A stretch of 64,000 nucleotides of DNA from Helicobacter colisuis (GTDB lineage: Bacteria > Campylobacterota > Campylobacteria > Campylobacterales > Helicobacteraceae), in contig NZ_JAMOKX010000005.1 of NCBI RefSeq assembly GCF_023646285.1, forward strand, positions 62,001 through 126,000. Direction: 5' to 3'. The notes under the pieces are model-generated. The model ran no database searches, was not told the origin of the DNA, and saw only the letters and a list, made by a program, of their open reading frames with translations. The position numbers and the translations under genes were made by a program. Positions within the stretch are counted from its first letter, which is position 1, and the number at the start of each line of letters is the position of its first letter. Positions 36,755-44,520 of this stretch are shown piece by piece.

Positions 36755-37185
36755 TTATTTTCCTTTTTATAATCTTTTTTACAACCTTTGTATTGTTTGC
36801 TTTGTGGATTAAATCCATCGATATTATTATGCAGCATTTCATCATAAACACCAAGCTTATACTCTAGCGTTTCAAGCACAGATTGTAGCTCCTCAATAGT
36901 ATCTGTAACAATCTCTTTTTGCCTAGCAATCATTTCTCGTCGCTCTTTTGCTGTGCAATCACCCTTATTTGCAAGCTCTATGTAATATTTAATCGTCGGA
37001 ATATCCATTTGGGCTTTACGAAACCAATTAATCCAACGCACCCATTCCACATCACGCTCACTAAAATATTTAACTTGATTGTTATCTTTTTCCACAAAGG
37101 GAAATAAGCCTTTCTTTGCCCAAAAACGCAAGGTATGTGAAGACACTCCTGTCTTTTTTTCTACCTCAATAATTGTATAAGCCAC
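36751..37185 (-). CDS. MerR family transcriptional regulator
   Basis: A 144-residue regulator. The winged helix starts at the N-terminus (YTIIEVEKKTGVSSHTLRFW, then KGLFPFVEKDNNQVKYFSERD) and a long dimerisation helix follows (about 85-125). The start is GTG at 37185: a perfect AAGGAGG lies five bases before it, and the promoter seen upstream would start transcription near 37229, so the ATG at 37230 is excluded. A single Cys (GDCTAKER) lies at about residue 78. It most likely controls its own operon with mdaB and the acetyltransferase, probably in response to electrophile or redox stress. Confidence 0.9.
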   Translation of the reverse strand: MAYTIIEVEKKTGVSSHTLRFWAKKGLFPFVEKDNNQVKYFSERDVEWVRWINWFRKAQMDIPTIKYYIELANKGDCTAKERREMIARQKEIVTDTIEELQSVLETLEYKLGVYDEMLHNNIDGFNPQSKQYKGCKKDYKKENK

Positions 37186-37235
37186 AAATGCCTCCTTATT
37201 ATCTACTAAGAATCTAAAGCCATAAAGCATACGAA

Positions 37236-37266
37236 ATTATAAAACATTAGAGTTACTCTAAGTCAA
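37236..37266 (-). promoter_or_regulatory. MerR-type promoter with 19-bp spacer and operator
   Basis: On the minus strand TTGACT (37266-37261) and TATAAT (37241-37236) are separated by exactly 19 bases. Between them, overlapping the -35 end, lies the perfect palindrome TTAGAGTTACTCTAA. Over-long 19-base spacers with an operator inside are the hallmark of MerR-activated promoters, where the regulator untwists the DNA. It drives merR-mdaB-acetyltransferase. Confidence 0.85.
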
Positions 37267-37298
37267 GAGAAGAAGTGAAGATTTATTAAAAAATAATT

Positions 37299-37677
37299 TT
37301 ATAAAATTAGCCAAATTTCTTTCAAACTTGTATCATCTAAAATTTTGTCATCTATTGAAGTTTTGCCTTGAGAAATAACAATTCTAGCCTTTTCAAACTT
37401 TCTAAACAAACACTTAAAGAAACTTGGCTTTTTTGCCAAATAAACTTTATTGCTCTCTTTATATGTATTCAAACACAATTTTACATTAATTGCATAATTT
37501 GGATAAAAAAGCATTTTTGCTGCCTGTTCTAATGGGACATCAAAGGATTTTTGAACTTTTTTAGCTAAAGATATTTTTCTTTCTTTCTTTCATTGCTTTA
37601 TCCAAAATCCTTTCTGAAATAATCTGACTTTCTTTGATAAAAAGATTTAAATCTATCAACTTAATAGCTTTCAACAT
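37299..37677 (-). pseudogene. Frame-split unknown gene with a (TTTC)4 repeat at the split
   Basis: An ATG at 37677 opens a 38-codon frame ending in TAA at 37561; a second frame carries on to a TGA/TAA-type stop at 37299 and includes a 71-residue stretch. The two frames meet at four tandem TTTC units (37576-37591; GAAA on the coding strand). Removing one unit would join them into one frame of 124 residues that continues KERKISLAKKVQKSF. So it may be a phase-variable gene in the off state or a decayed gene. The predicted product is Lys-rich and not recognised. Confidence 0.5.
37576..37591. repeat. Tetranucleotide repeat (TTTC)4
   Basis: Four perfect TTTC units inside the frame-split gene; length changes by one unit shift the reading frame. 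Confidence 0.7.
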
Positions 37678-37986
37678 TTTAATCTTTCATCCATAATAGC
37701 TTACCCCATTTCTAGAGGAATAAACTATCACCTTATAGCACACTCAACCATAAGCGACAAAGATCAAACAATTGGCTACAAGCATATTGTAATCAATTAT
37801 TTCATGGAAACAACTTCTATTGTTGGCATAGAGGAATTATAAAAGCCAAAATTCTAATTTAGATTCTAACTTAATTAAGATGGCAGAAATTACGATCTGC
37901 TATCTTAATTTTACACTGGCAGACAAACCAATTGATTTTAAATACATTCTATAAACATTCATAATCTAAATTATTGATTTTTAACA
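37678..37986. other. Non-coding stretch with a coding remnant and a hairpin
   Basis: About 310 bases without an intact gene. On the plus strand, bases about 37682-37842 read as an open frame without a start codon, ending in ETTSIVGIEEL and TAA; this looks like the tail of a lost gene. A stem-loop at 37873-37910 follows. No RNA gene was recognised. The stretch separates the merR unit from the capsule block and may mark an old insertion or deletion boundary. Confidence 0.45.
37873..37910 (-). terminator. Strong stem-loop at the end of the heptose operon
   Basis: AATTAAGATGGCAG and CTGCTATCTTAATT form a 14-base-pair stem with one G-U pair and a ten-base loop, about 80 bases past the hddC stop. 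The minus-strand tail is not T-rich, so it may be a 3'-end stabilising hairpin or a weak terminator. Confidence 0.5.
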
Positions 37987-38655
37987 CTAAGATCTAGTAT
38001 TCACAAACCTCTCATAATCTTCAGGTATTCCAATATCAATGAAATAATGGTCAAAAACCTTAGTTTTAATTCTTAGCGTTTTATAATTTTCTTGCAAAAA
38101 TTCTTCAAAAGAAAATTTCTCCTCCAATTCAAAACCATCAAAAATATCTTTTTTTATTAGATAGATACCGCCATTAATCAAGCCTTGTTCTTTAAAAACC
38201 TTTTCTTCAAAAGACACCACAAAGCCTTGTTTATCAATCTTAACATTACCATATCTATCAAAATTTTGCATTTGCTTTAAAGCGATGCAAATTTTACTCT
38301 CTCCAAGCTTCATTTCTTTTAAAGGAATATCAAAAAATGTATCTCCATTTAACACATAAACCTCATCTTTAATAAACTTCAAAGAATCTTTGATAGCTCC
38401 ACCTGTCCCCAAAAGTTCCTTTTCTACATTATAGATTATTTTTAACCCTTGAAACTCATCTTTGAAATATTCTTGAATCAATTCATATTTATAAGATACA
38501 CTTAAAATAACTTCTGTGATACCCTGCTCTTTCAAATACTCTAAAACAAAAGCCAAAAATGGCTTCCCATTAATAGGAGCCATAGGCTTTGGAATATCCT
38601 GAATCACGCTTCTAAGTCTAGTGCCAAGCCCTCCAGCTAAAACTATAGCTTGCAA
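37987..38655 (-). CDS. hddC: D-glycero-alpha-D-manno-heptose 1-phosphate guanylyltransferase
   Basis: A 222-residue nucleotidyltransferase that makes GDP-D-glycero-alpha-D-manno-heptose from the heptose 1-phosphate. The signature IVLAGGLGTRLRSVIQDIPK is at the N-terminus, followed by PKPMAPINGKPFLAFVLEYL, LGTGGAIKDSL and VYVLNGDTFFDIP. It closes with FIDIGIPEDYERF. It overlaps gmhA by 13 bases. With HddA and GmhA next to it the assignment to heptose rather than mannose or glucose is well supported; the same trio is found in the capsule locus of Campylobacter jejuni. Confidence 0.9.
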   Translation of the reverse strand: MQAIVLAGGLGTRLRSVIQDIPKPMAPINGKPFLAFVLEYLKEQGITEVILSVSYKYELIQEYFKDEFQGLKIIYNVEKELLGTGGAIKDSLKFIKDEVYVLNGDTFFDIPLKEMKLGESKICIALKQMQNFDRYGNVKIDKQGFVVSFEEKVFKEQGLINGGIYLIKKDIFDGFELEEKFSFEEFLQENYKTLRIKTKVFDHYFIDIGIPEDYERFVNTRS

Positions 38656-39248
38656 CCAAAACCTTTACCAAATAACTCTTCTTCTACAATAGCACAAATA
38701 ATATGTCCTATTAAAATATGCGATTCTTGGATTCTTGGCGTTTTGTTTGACGGCACTTTGATACAATAATCACAAAGTTCATTCATAGCTCCACCACTCT
38801 CTCCAGTCAAACCAACACTCAAGATACCCTTTTCTTTACAAATTTTCAACGCTTCAATGATATTGGCACTATTACCGCTTGTAGAGATTCCAATAAAAAT
38901 ATCCCCCTCAACACCTTGGGCTTGCACCTGTCGTGAAAACAATTTTTCATAACCATAATCATTCCCAATAGCAGTTAAAATACTCGTATCAGTTGTCAAT
39001 GCAATAGAAGGAATTCCGGGTCTATCAAAATAAAATCGACTAACAAACTCTCCAGCAATATGTTGCGCATCAGCTGCACTTCCGCCATTTCCAGCTAGAA
39101 GTGTCTTTTTCCCTTCTTTATAAGCCTTTGTGGTCTCTAAAGCCACCTTTTTGATTAATTCTAATAATTTTTCATCATTAAGTATTTTTGTTTTAACCGC
39201 AATAGAATCTTCAAAATGTTCTTTAATATAAGAATTTACAATTTCCAT
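38643..39248 (-). CDS. gmhA: Sedoheptulose 7-phosphate isomerase
   Basis: A 201-residue SIS-domain isomerase converting sedoheptulose 7-phosphate to D-glycero-D-manno-heptose 7-phosphate. LLAGNGGSAADAQHIAGEFVSR (shortened here to the NGGSAADAQHIA core) near residue 50, GIPSIALTTDTSILTAIGND and the phosphate loop IGISTSGNSANIIEAL (near 118) are present, with the metal/catalytic His in ESHILIGHIIC near 180. It is presumably the capsule-specific copy, a second gmhA for LPS being expected elsewhere. Overlaps 13 bases with both neighbours. Confidence 0.93.
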   Translation of the reverse strand: MEIVNSYIKEHFEDSIAVKTKILNDEKLLELIKKVALETTKAYKEGKKTLLAGNGGSAADAQHIAGEFVSRFYFDRPGIPSIALTTDTSILTAIGNDYGYEKLFSRQVQAQGVEGDIFIGISTSGNSANIIEALKICKEKGILSVGLTGESGGAMNELCDYCIKVPSNKTPRIQESHILIGHIICAIVEEELFGKGFGCKL

Positions 39249-40252
39249 GATTTTGCTCCTTCTTTTGTAAATGAAAAATCCTGAACATAACCCTGTTCTT
39301 GATTTAAAAGCTTGATTAATTGATATTTTTTTATGGGATCTACTAAGAAAAACATAAATCCTCCAGCACCTGCTCCACTCGTCTTACCACTATAAGCACC
39401 ATTAGCCATTGCAAGATTGTAAATTCTCTCCAATTCATCATTGCTAACAATCTCTGAAATGATCTTTTTAGACTGCCATGATTTGCCAAGAATCTGTGCC
39501 ATTGTATCAAAATCCGCTTTAAAAAGCGCCTCTTTCATGGCAACTGCATCTTGTTTGATAGCATGCATCGCTTCTAGAGATTTTTGATCTCCTAGCTTAC
39601 CCTTTTTATGCTCTTCTATATCTTTTGCTTCTCTTGTGATATTTGTGAAATACAATACCACTCTTGCTTCAAGCTCACTTGCAATCCAATTTTTTATACG
39701 CAAAGGATTAACAATAACCCGTTTTTGATCATAAAACTCCATAAAATTAAATCCACCAAAGGTTGCTGCATATTGATCTTGCGCTCCACCTACTATCCCC
39801 ATATCTTCACGCTCAATCTCATAAGCAAGTTTAGCAATCTCATATTCTCCAAGCGGCAAATTTAACCATTCTACAAAAGCCTTAATCACTCCAACTACCA
39901 AAGTCGAACTACCGCCCAAACCACTTCCACTAGGAACATCCGAATAAGTATGTAGTGAAAAACTCAAAGGCTTGTGAGCAAAATCCCTCACTATACGATT
40001 ATAAATGGCTTTAAAAATATCCAAATTCCCATCGTTTTGAAGATGCGAACTACTTTGGTATTTGGCATATGAGTTTGTATCAGGAGAATCAAAAATGATA
40101 GTCTCATCATCCCTTTCTATTAGCGTGCAATGAATGTAGAGCGATATCGTGGTATTTAGAACATAACCTGTATATTTATCGCAATACAAGTTAATATCTG
40201 TCCCCCCCCCTGCTAATCCTAATCTCAATGGTGTCTGTGAGCGAATAACCAT
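39236..40252 (-). CDS. hddA: D-glycero-alpha-D-manno-heptose 7-phosphate kinase, phase-variable tract
   Basis: A 338-residue GHMP kinase making the 1,7-bisphosphate of D-glycero-alpha-D-manno-heptose. It shows RSQTPLRLGLAGGGTDINLY at the N-terminus, the ATP loop VPSGSGLGGSSTLVVGVIKA (near residue 108) and the SGAGAGGFMFFLVD end motif (near 300). Glycines 15-17 are encoded by a run of nine G, in frame here, so the gene is in the ON state. ATG 40252 is chosen over an upstream TTG at 40258. The phosphatase GmhB, needed between HddA and HddC, is not in this window. Confidence 0.93.
   Translation of the reverse strand: MVIRSQTPLRLGLAGGGTDINLYCDKYTGYVLNTTISLYIHCTLIERDDETIIFDSPDTNSYAKYQSSSHLQNDGNLDIFKAIYNRIVRDFAHKPLSFSLHTYSDVPSGSGLGGSSTLVVGVIKAFVEWLNLPLGEYEIAKLAYEIEREDMGIVGGAQDQYAATFGGFNFMEFYDQKRVIVNPLRIKNWIASELEARVVLYFTNITREAKDIEEHKKGKLGDQKSLEAMHAIKQDAVAMKEALFKADFDTMAQILGKSWQSKKIISEIVSNDELERIYNLAMANGAYSGKTSGAGAGGFMFFLVDPIKKYQLIKLLNQEQGYVQDFSFTKEGAKSWKL
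40202..40210 (-). repeat. Homopolymeric G9 tract in hddA
   Basis: Nine consecutive G on the coding strand within codons 15-17 of hddA, in an otherwise AT-rich region. Runs of this length are typical contingency loci in Helicobacter and Campylobacter surface genes. Confidence 0.8.
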
Positions 40253-40258
40253 AGCCAA

Positions 40259-41287
40259 CTACCTATTAAGTGGGATTCTGCCCATTGAAATTTCTTTTCT
40301 CCAATGGTTAAGTAAATCTTCAAACATCTTTCTAGCTGGAATCTCCGGTTTCCAATCAATAAAGCTCTTAATTTTTGTGTTATCAAACATTTGATAATCT
40401 GCATCAATAGGACGAAGTCTCTCGGCATCTTCTTGGACTTTAATATCTTTCCTCGTAGAAAATCCAAGCAATATATCTATAACTTCAGGTAGCTTAAATG
40501 CCTCTTCTCCTGCTATATTAAAAGCCTCTCCGCAAGGCACATTTCCTTTTTCGCTCTCCAATGAAAGTAAATAATAAGCCCTTATAGCATCGCGACAATC
40601 TTGAAAAGTTCTCACACTTGAGAGATTCCCAACTTTAATAACCGGTTCTTGCAAACCTGCTTCAATCAGTGCAATTTGCTTAGCTACTGTACTTTCAAAA
40701 AAGACATCGCTACGCCTTGGGCCACTATGTGTTCCCATTCTTGTTACATAAGTTTTGATTCCATAAGCCTCACCATAGAATCGCCCCAAATAATCTGTTC
40801 CTATTTTGCTAATACTATAGGGACTTGCCCCATGAAATGGAGTATCTTCATTAAGCTTCACACCCACCTTTGCCCTACCATAGACTTCGCTAGAAGAGCA
40901 TACATGCACAACTGGTTCATAACCATCTTTTTGCTTTAAGATTCTAATATTTTCTAAAATATTTGCTGTCCCAATGATATTCGTTTGAAGTGTCTCAATG
41001 GGTATTTCAAAAGAAGTTTTAGGAAAAGATTGTGCAGCTAGGTGAAAAATCACATCAGGACGCTTAGTTTCAAAAAGTTTTTGAATACTTGAATAATCAT
41101 TCAAATCCGCATAAAACACGCTAATTCTATCATTTTTATTGATTCTATCGCTTAAATGATAGATATTATCCATAGGTTCTTGCCAACGCATCATACCAAT
41201 GACTTGATAATCTGTATTTTCAAGTAAAAAATCCGCCATCTGCGAACCAACTTGTCCAGTAAAACCTGTAATTAAAGCTGTTTTCAT
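40259..41287 (-). CDS. GDP-heptose/GDP-mannose 4,6-dehydratase
   Basis: A 342-residue SDR enzyme of the GDP-mannose 4,6-dehydratase family. It shows TGFTGQVGSQMADFLL (NAD-binding, residues 8-23), HLAAQSFPKTSFEIP, CSSSEVYGRAKVG with the catalytic Ser/Glu and YSISKIGTDYLGRFYGE (Tyr-x3-Lys near 158), and THSGPRRSDVFFES, typical of GMDs. As it lies next to hddA, gmhA and hddC, the natural substrate is probably GDP-D-glycero-D-manno-heptose, as for WcbK/DmhA, leading to a 6-deoxy-heptose. Substrate preference cannot be proved from sequence. Confidence 0.87.
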   Translation of the reverse strand: MKTALITGFTGQVGSQMADFLLENTDYQVIGMMRWQEPMDNIYHLSDRINKNDRISVFYADLNDYSSIQKLFETKRPDVIFHLAAQSFPKTSFEIPIETLQTNIIGTANILENIRILKQKDGYEPVVHVCSSSEVYGRAKVGVKLNEDTPFHGASPYSISKIGTDYLGRFYGEAYGIKTYVTRMGTHSGPRRSDVFFESTVAKQIALIEAGLQEPVIKVGNLSSVRTFQDCRDAIRAYYLLSLESEKGNVPCGEAFNIAGEEAFKLPEVIDILLGFSTRKDIKVQEDAERLRPIDADYQMFDNTKIKSFIDWKPEIPARKMFEDLLNHWRKEISMGRIPLNR

Positions 41288-41364
41288 AGTAAATCCAAAT
41301 AAAAATTATAGCTTTAATTATCACACAAATATAATTAATCTTTCCTAAATACTTCTTTATAGAA

Positions 41365-42303
41365 CTATTCAAACCGGATCGGAATCTCCGGATTAGAAGG
41401 ATGCACAGGATAATCTAGCCCTTCTAGATTACCACCTTTTTTCCTATATCTTAGCATTGTCGATTTCTCTAATAAATCTTTTCTTAAATAACTAACTTCA
41501 ATCGTGGTGCTCCAAAAGAATCCATTTGAATAAAATATTTTTCCATGGTTATTCAAATGGGTATGGATGGGAACAAAATATTCATTAATCTTTTTAAGCA
41601 ATCTTGTCCGCAACTCCACTCCCTCTTGCTCTTCTGGATTACAACCATGAAACTCAAAAATAATCTGGGTAAAATAATCGCTCAATAGACTTATGTCTAT
41701 CCCCTCAAGCATCTCCCATTCACAATTTTCAATATCACACTGCAAAATATTTGCTTTGCTTTTATCTAAATAATTATCTTCAATAGCTTGACTTAATGTA
41801 ATGGTATTTGAATTATTATTTGTGCCTATAAACTTCTTATGAAATGTAATATTGGGGTGATTATAAGGACCTTTTTCAATACTTGCATCATATTCTATAA
41901 CCTTAAATCCCATCTCTGCCATCTCTAAGTCCCAAGGAGAATAGTCAGAAACCCCAAGCGAAAGAGCTTTAGAATCTACGCCTTCAAATAGCCCCCCCCC
42001 CACTTTAAACATAACATATCCCCCATCTCTTCTCCCACCAACGCGAACCAACTTTTCTAAGGGCATTTCTATGGGCTTTACCAAATCAAGATACCTCTTG
42101 ATATTATTCCAACATTCTACATTATGATTAATACGGACATAATTTCTATCCCTATCTTGAAGTAACAGAAGTAAAATTTGCTTGTCTCTGTCATCAATCT
42201 CCGCATGAGCAATAATATTAGACATTAAAATTTGATAATTCAATTGATTGCTGCGAATCATTTCTCCTTTGATTTCCTTTAAAATCTGCTCTAAACTTTC
42301 CAT
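41365..42303 (-). CDS. FkbM family methyltransferase, phase-variable tract
   Basis: A 312-residue protein of the FkbM-type SAM methyltransferase family. It shows KALSLGVSDYSPWDLEMAEM (SAM-binding segment near residue 113), IEYDASIEKGPYN, ANILQCDIENCEWEMLEGI (near 195, the FkbM metal/SAM strand) and QIIFEFHGC. Similar genes in C. jejuni capsule loci O-methylate heptose. Glycines 102-104 are encoded in a run of ten G, in frame here (ON). AGAAGGGAA precedes the ATG. Gaps of about 60-80 bases on both sides suggest it may be an inserted cassette within the heptose block. Confidence 0.82.
   Translation of the reverse strand: MESLEQILKEIKGEMIRSNQLNYQILMSNIIAHAEIDDRDKQILLLLLQDRDRNYVRINHNVECWNNIKRYLDLVKPIEMPLEKLVRVGGRRDGGYVMFKVGGGLFEGVDSKALSLGVSDYSPWDLEMAEMGFKVIEYDASIEKGPYNHPNITFHKKFIGTNNNSNTITLSQAIEDNYLDKSKANILQCDIENCEWEMLEGIDISLLSDYFTQIIFEFHGCNPEEQEGVELRTRLLKKINEYFVPIHTHLNNHGKIFYSNGFFWSTTIEVSYLRKDLLEKSTMLRYRKKGGNLEGLDYPVHPSNPEIPIRFE
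41992..42001 (-). repeat. Homopolymeric G10 tract in the FkbM methyltransferase gene
   Basis: Ten consecutive G on the coding strand, covering the third base of a Val codon and three Gly codons (102-104). A one-base change would truncate the protein at about one third of its length. Confidence 0.8.
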
Positions 42304-42367
42304 ATCGATTCCCTTCTAAATTATTAATATTTTAAATCTCAATAATACATTTTAACATTTGTTTCTT

Positions 42368-43426
42368 TTAAGCCTCTTTGTCATCCTTATTTAAATACCA
42401 CTCATACATCATTTTTATACCTTGCTCCAATTCTATTTTATGTCTCCAGCCTAAAGAATGGATTTTAGAACAATCCGTAAGTTTTTGCATAACACCATTA
42501 GGACGACTAGGGTTAAATGTGATTTCTCCTTTAAAATTTACAATCTCTTTTACCAAAGTCGCTAATTCTTTAATGCTAATATTTTCATTGGGTCCAATAT
42601 TTAAATGAGTGTTTGCAACTTCACTTTCATTGCCTCTTAAATCTTTGAAGTTAATATTTTTCATAATAAAAACTACACCCTCTGCCAAGTCTTGACTATG
42701 CAAAAACTCTCTTGTAGGCTCTCCTGTACCCCAAATTTCAACACTTTTTTCATTGATGCCAAAATTTTGCAGATATTCTTTTGCCTGCTCTAAAGAATTC
42801 ATTTTTAAATCTGCTAAAAGCTCTTTTTCATTATTTTCATTAAGAAGTTTTGCTAAATGAAATTTTCTGATCATGGCAGGCAACACATGAGCTTTTTCGA
42901 GGTCAAATTTATCATTATTTCCATATAGGTTCGTAGGGGTAATGGCTATGAAATTTGTATTATATTGCAAATTATAACTTTCACAAAGCATCAACCCTGA
43001 AATTTTAGCAATTGCATAAGGTTTATTAGTGTATTCTAAAACTCCAGTCAATATTTGACTTTCATTTGTTGGCAAATTTGCATTTTTAGGATAAACACTG
43101 GTTGAAGCAATGAAAAGTAATTTTTTTACCCCATGCAAATAAGCATTATGAATCACATTACACTCTATCATCAAATTTTGATAGATAAAATCGGCACGAT
43201 AAGTATTATTAGCAACAACTCCACCTGCTTTTGCTGCTGACAATATCACATATTCGGGTTTCTCTCTGAAAAAAAAATCTTGCACTGCTTTTTGGTCAAT
43301 TAAATCAAGATCTTCATGTGTCTTATAAACAAGGTTTGTATAACCTTGCCTCTGAAGCTCTTGAAGTATGGCACTCCCAACCAAACCCCTATGCCCTGCG
43401 ATATAAATTTTAGAATCTTTATGCAT
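42368..43426 (-). CDS. GDP-sugar C4-reductase/epimerase, GDP-L-fucose synthase-like
   Basis: A 352-residue SDR protein of the Fcl/WcaG family. It has IYIAGHRGLVGSAILQEL (NADPH-binding), the catalytic LFIASTSVYPKNANLP and the NKPYAIAKISGLMLCES Tyr-x3-Lys region (near 143), then ITPTNLYGNNDKFD and TREFLHSQDLAEG. In this context it should reduce the 4-keto-6-deoxy-heptose made by the dehydratase and epimerase, as the MlghC/DdahC enzymes do in C. jejuni. The start is ATG 43426, which shares its A with the TAA of the epimerase gene; AAAGGA precedes it. A truncated paralog lies 0.6 kb upstream. Confidence 0.87.
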   Translation of the reverse strand: MHKDSKIYIAGHRGLVGSAILQELQRQGYTNLVYKTHEDLDLIDQKAVQDFFFREKPEYVILSAAKAGGVVANNTYRADFIYQNLMIECNVIHNAYLHGVKKLLFIASTSVYPKNANLPTNESQILTGVLEYTNKPYAIAKISGLMLCESYNLQYNTNFIAITPTNLYGNNDKFDLEKAHVLPAMIRKFHLAKLLNENNEKELLADLKMNSLEQAKEYLQNFGINEKSVEIWGTGEPTREFLHSQDLAEGVVFIMKNINFKDLRGNESEVANTHLNIGPNENISIKELATLVKEIVNFKGEITFNPSRPNGVMQKLTDCSKIHSLGWRHKIELEQGIKMMYEWYLNKDDKEA

Positions 43427-43983
43427 TAAAATCCTTTTGTGCAATCATTAGTTGTAGCTTTAATATCTCTATCTGATAATATAGGATTATTAGTTGGCCA
43501 ATCAATTCCGATTCGAGGATCATTCCAAGCAAAAGTGAATTGATCATCTGCATCAACATAGCTCCCCTTATATGCACATTTGTAATAATACACCGCACTA
43601 TCACTACTCACATAATGAGCATTACCAAAACCAGATGGAACTAAAATAATTTGTTGATTTTCTTGATTGATTATAAATTTTTCATATTTTAAATATGTTG
43701 GAGAATCTTTCCTACAATCCACCACAACCTGATGAATTTCACCATAAACACAAGTGGCTAACTTATATGTCTTATGATCCCCATGAATTCCTCTAATGAC
43801 ATTGTGCTTAGAATGAATGAATTTATCGTGTATAAATTGGAGATTATTTGGTAAAAGCTTATCAATGGCTTCACTTGTAAAAGCTGTCCAAATCTCACCT
43901 CGTAGATCTTGAAACTTATTTGGAGTAATAATATAAACACCTTCTAAAATTTTTGATTCTTGTATATTAAATTCAATAGCCAT
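43426..43983 (-). CDS. RmlC-like nucleotide-sugar 3- or 3,5-epimerase
   Basis: A 185-residue cupin epimerase of the RmlC family. It contains the catalytic His in VIRGIHGDHKTYKLATCV (near residue 62), VYGEIHQVVVDCRKDSPTY, VPSGFGNAHYVSSDSAVYYY (near 118) and DADDQFTFAWNDPRIGIDWP. The GIHGD wording, rather than RGLHYQ of RfbC, matches the GDP-6-deoxy-4-keto-heptose epimerases (DdahB/MlghB) of Campylobacter capsule loci, so this is probably the heptose epimerase. It lies between a truncated and a complete Fcl-type gene. Confidence 0.83.
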   Translation of the reverse strand: MAIEFNIQESKILEGVYIITPNKFQDLRGEIWTAFTSEAIDKLLPNNLQFIHDKFIHSKHNVIRGIHGDHKTYKLATCVYGEIHQVVVDCRKDSPTYLKYEKFIINQENQQIILVPSGFGNAHYVSSDSAVYYYKCAYKGSYVDADDQFTFAWNDPRIGIDWPTNNPILSDRDIKATTNDCTKGF

Positions 43984-43992
43984 TATTATCTC

Positions 43993-44469
43993 CTATATTT
44001 TTCTTTTATACTCAATATTATAAGCTTCACACATTTTAATTCCAGCTATTTTAGCAATAGCATAAGATTCGTTTGAATAGTCTAATTTACCTTCCTTTAA
44101 ATCAGTTTCCCTGATTATTTCACGATATTTTGGATAAATAGCCGTAGAGGCAATAAAAAGTATTTTTTTTACTCCATATAGGTAAGCATTATGAATTACA
44201 TTGCACTCTATCATCAAATTTTGATAAATAAAATCAACCTTGTGGTTTATATTATCAAATATTCCCCCCACTCTTGCTGCCGATAATATGACATATTCGG
44301 GCTTCTCTCTAGCAAAAAAATCTTGTACTGCTTTTTGATTGATTAAATCAAGCTCTTCATGGGTTTTATAAACAAGGTTTGTATAACCTTGTTTTTGGAA
44401 TTCTTGAAGTATGGCACTTCCAACCAAACCCCTATGCCCTGCAATATAAATTTTAGAATCTTTATGCAT
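43993..44469 (-). pseudogene. Truncated Fcl-type reductase paralog
   Basis: A 158-residue frame whose first 150 residues are nearly the same as the complete Fcl-type reductase downstream: HKDSKIYIAGHRGLVGSAIL is shared exactly, as are KAVQDFF and REKPEYVILSAA. It includes the Tyr-x3-Lys (SYAIAKIAG) but stops at AYNIEYKRKI, losing the substrate-binding C-terminal half (about 190 residues). The epimerase gene starts 10 bases later. The start ATG 44469 follows AAGGG. It is most likely a non-functional remnant of gene duplication or recombination; an active half-enzyme is improbable. Confidence 0.75.
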
Positions 44470-44520
44470 CAACATCCCTTTGTAGTATGTTTTATTGCGT
44501 GACATTTTACCATTTTGTAC

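Noticed and set aside
44264-44269. C6 run in the truncated reductase gene considered as a phase-variation tract
   Set aside because: Six bases is too short to be a convincing contingency tract, and the frame is intact up to the truncation point.
43993-44469. Truncated reductase considered as a functional small enzyme
   Set aside because: It keeps the NADPH site and Tyr-x3-Lys but lacks the whole substrate-binding half; a stable active enzyme is unlikely.
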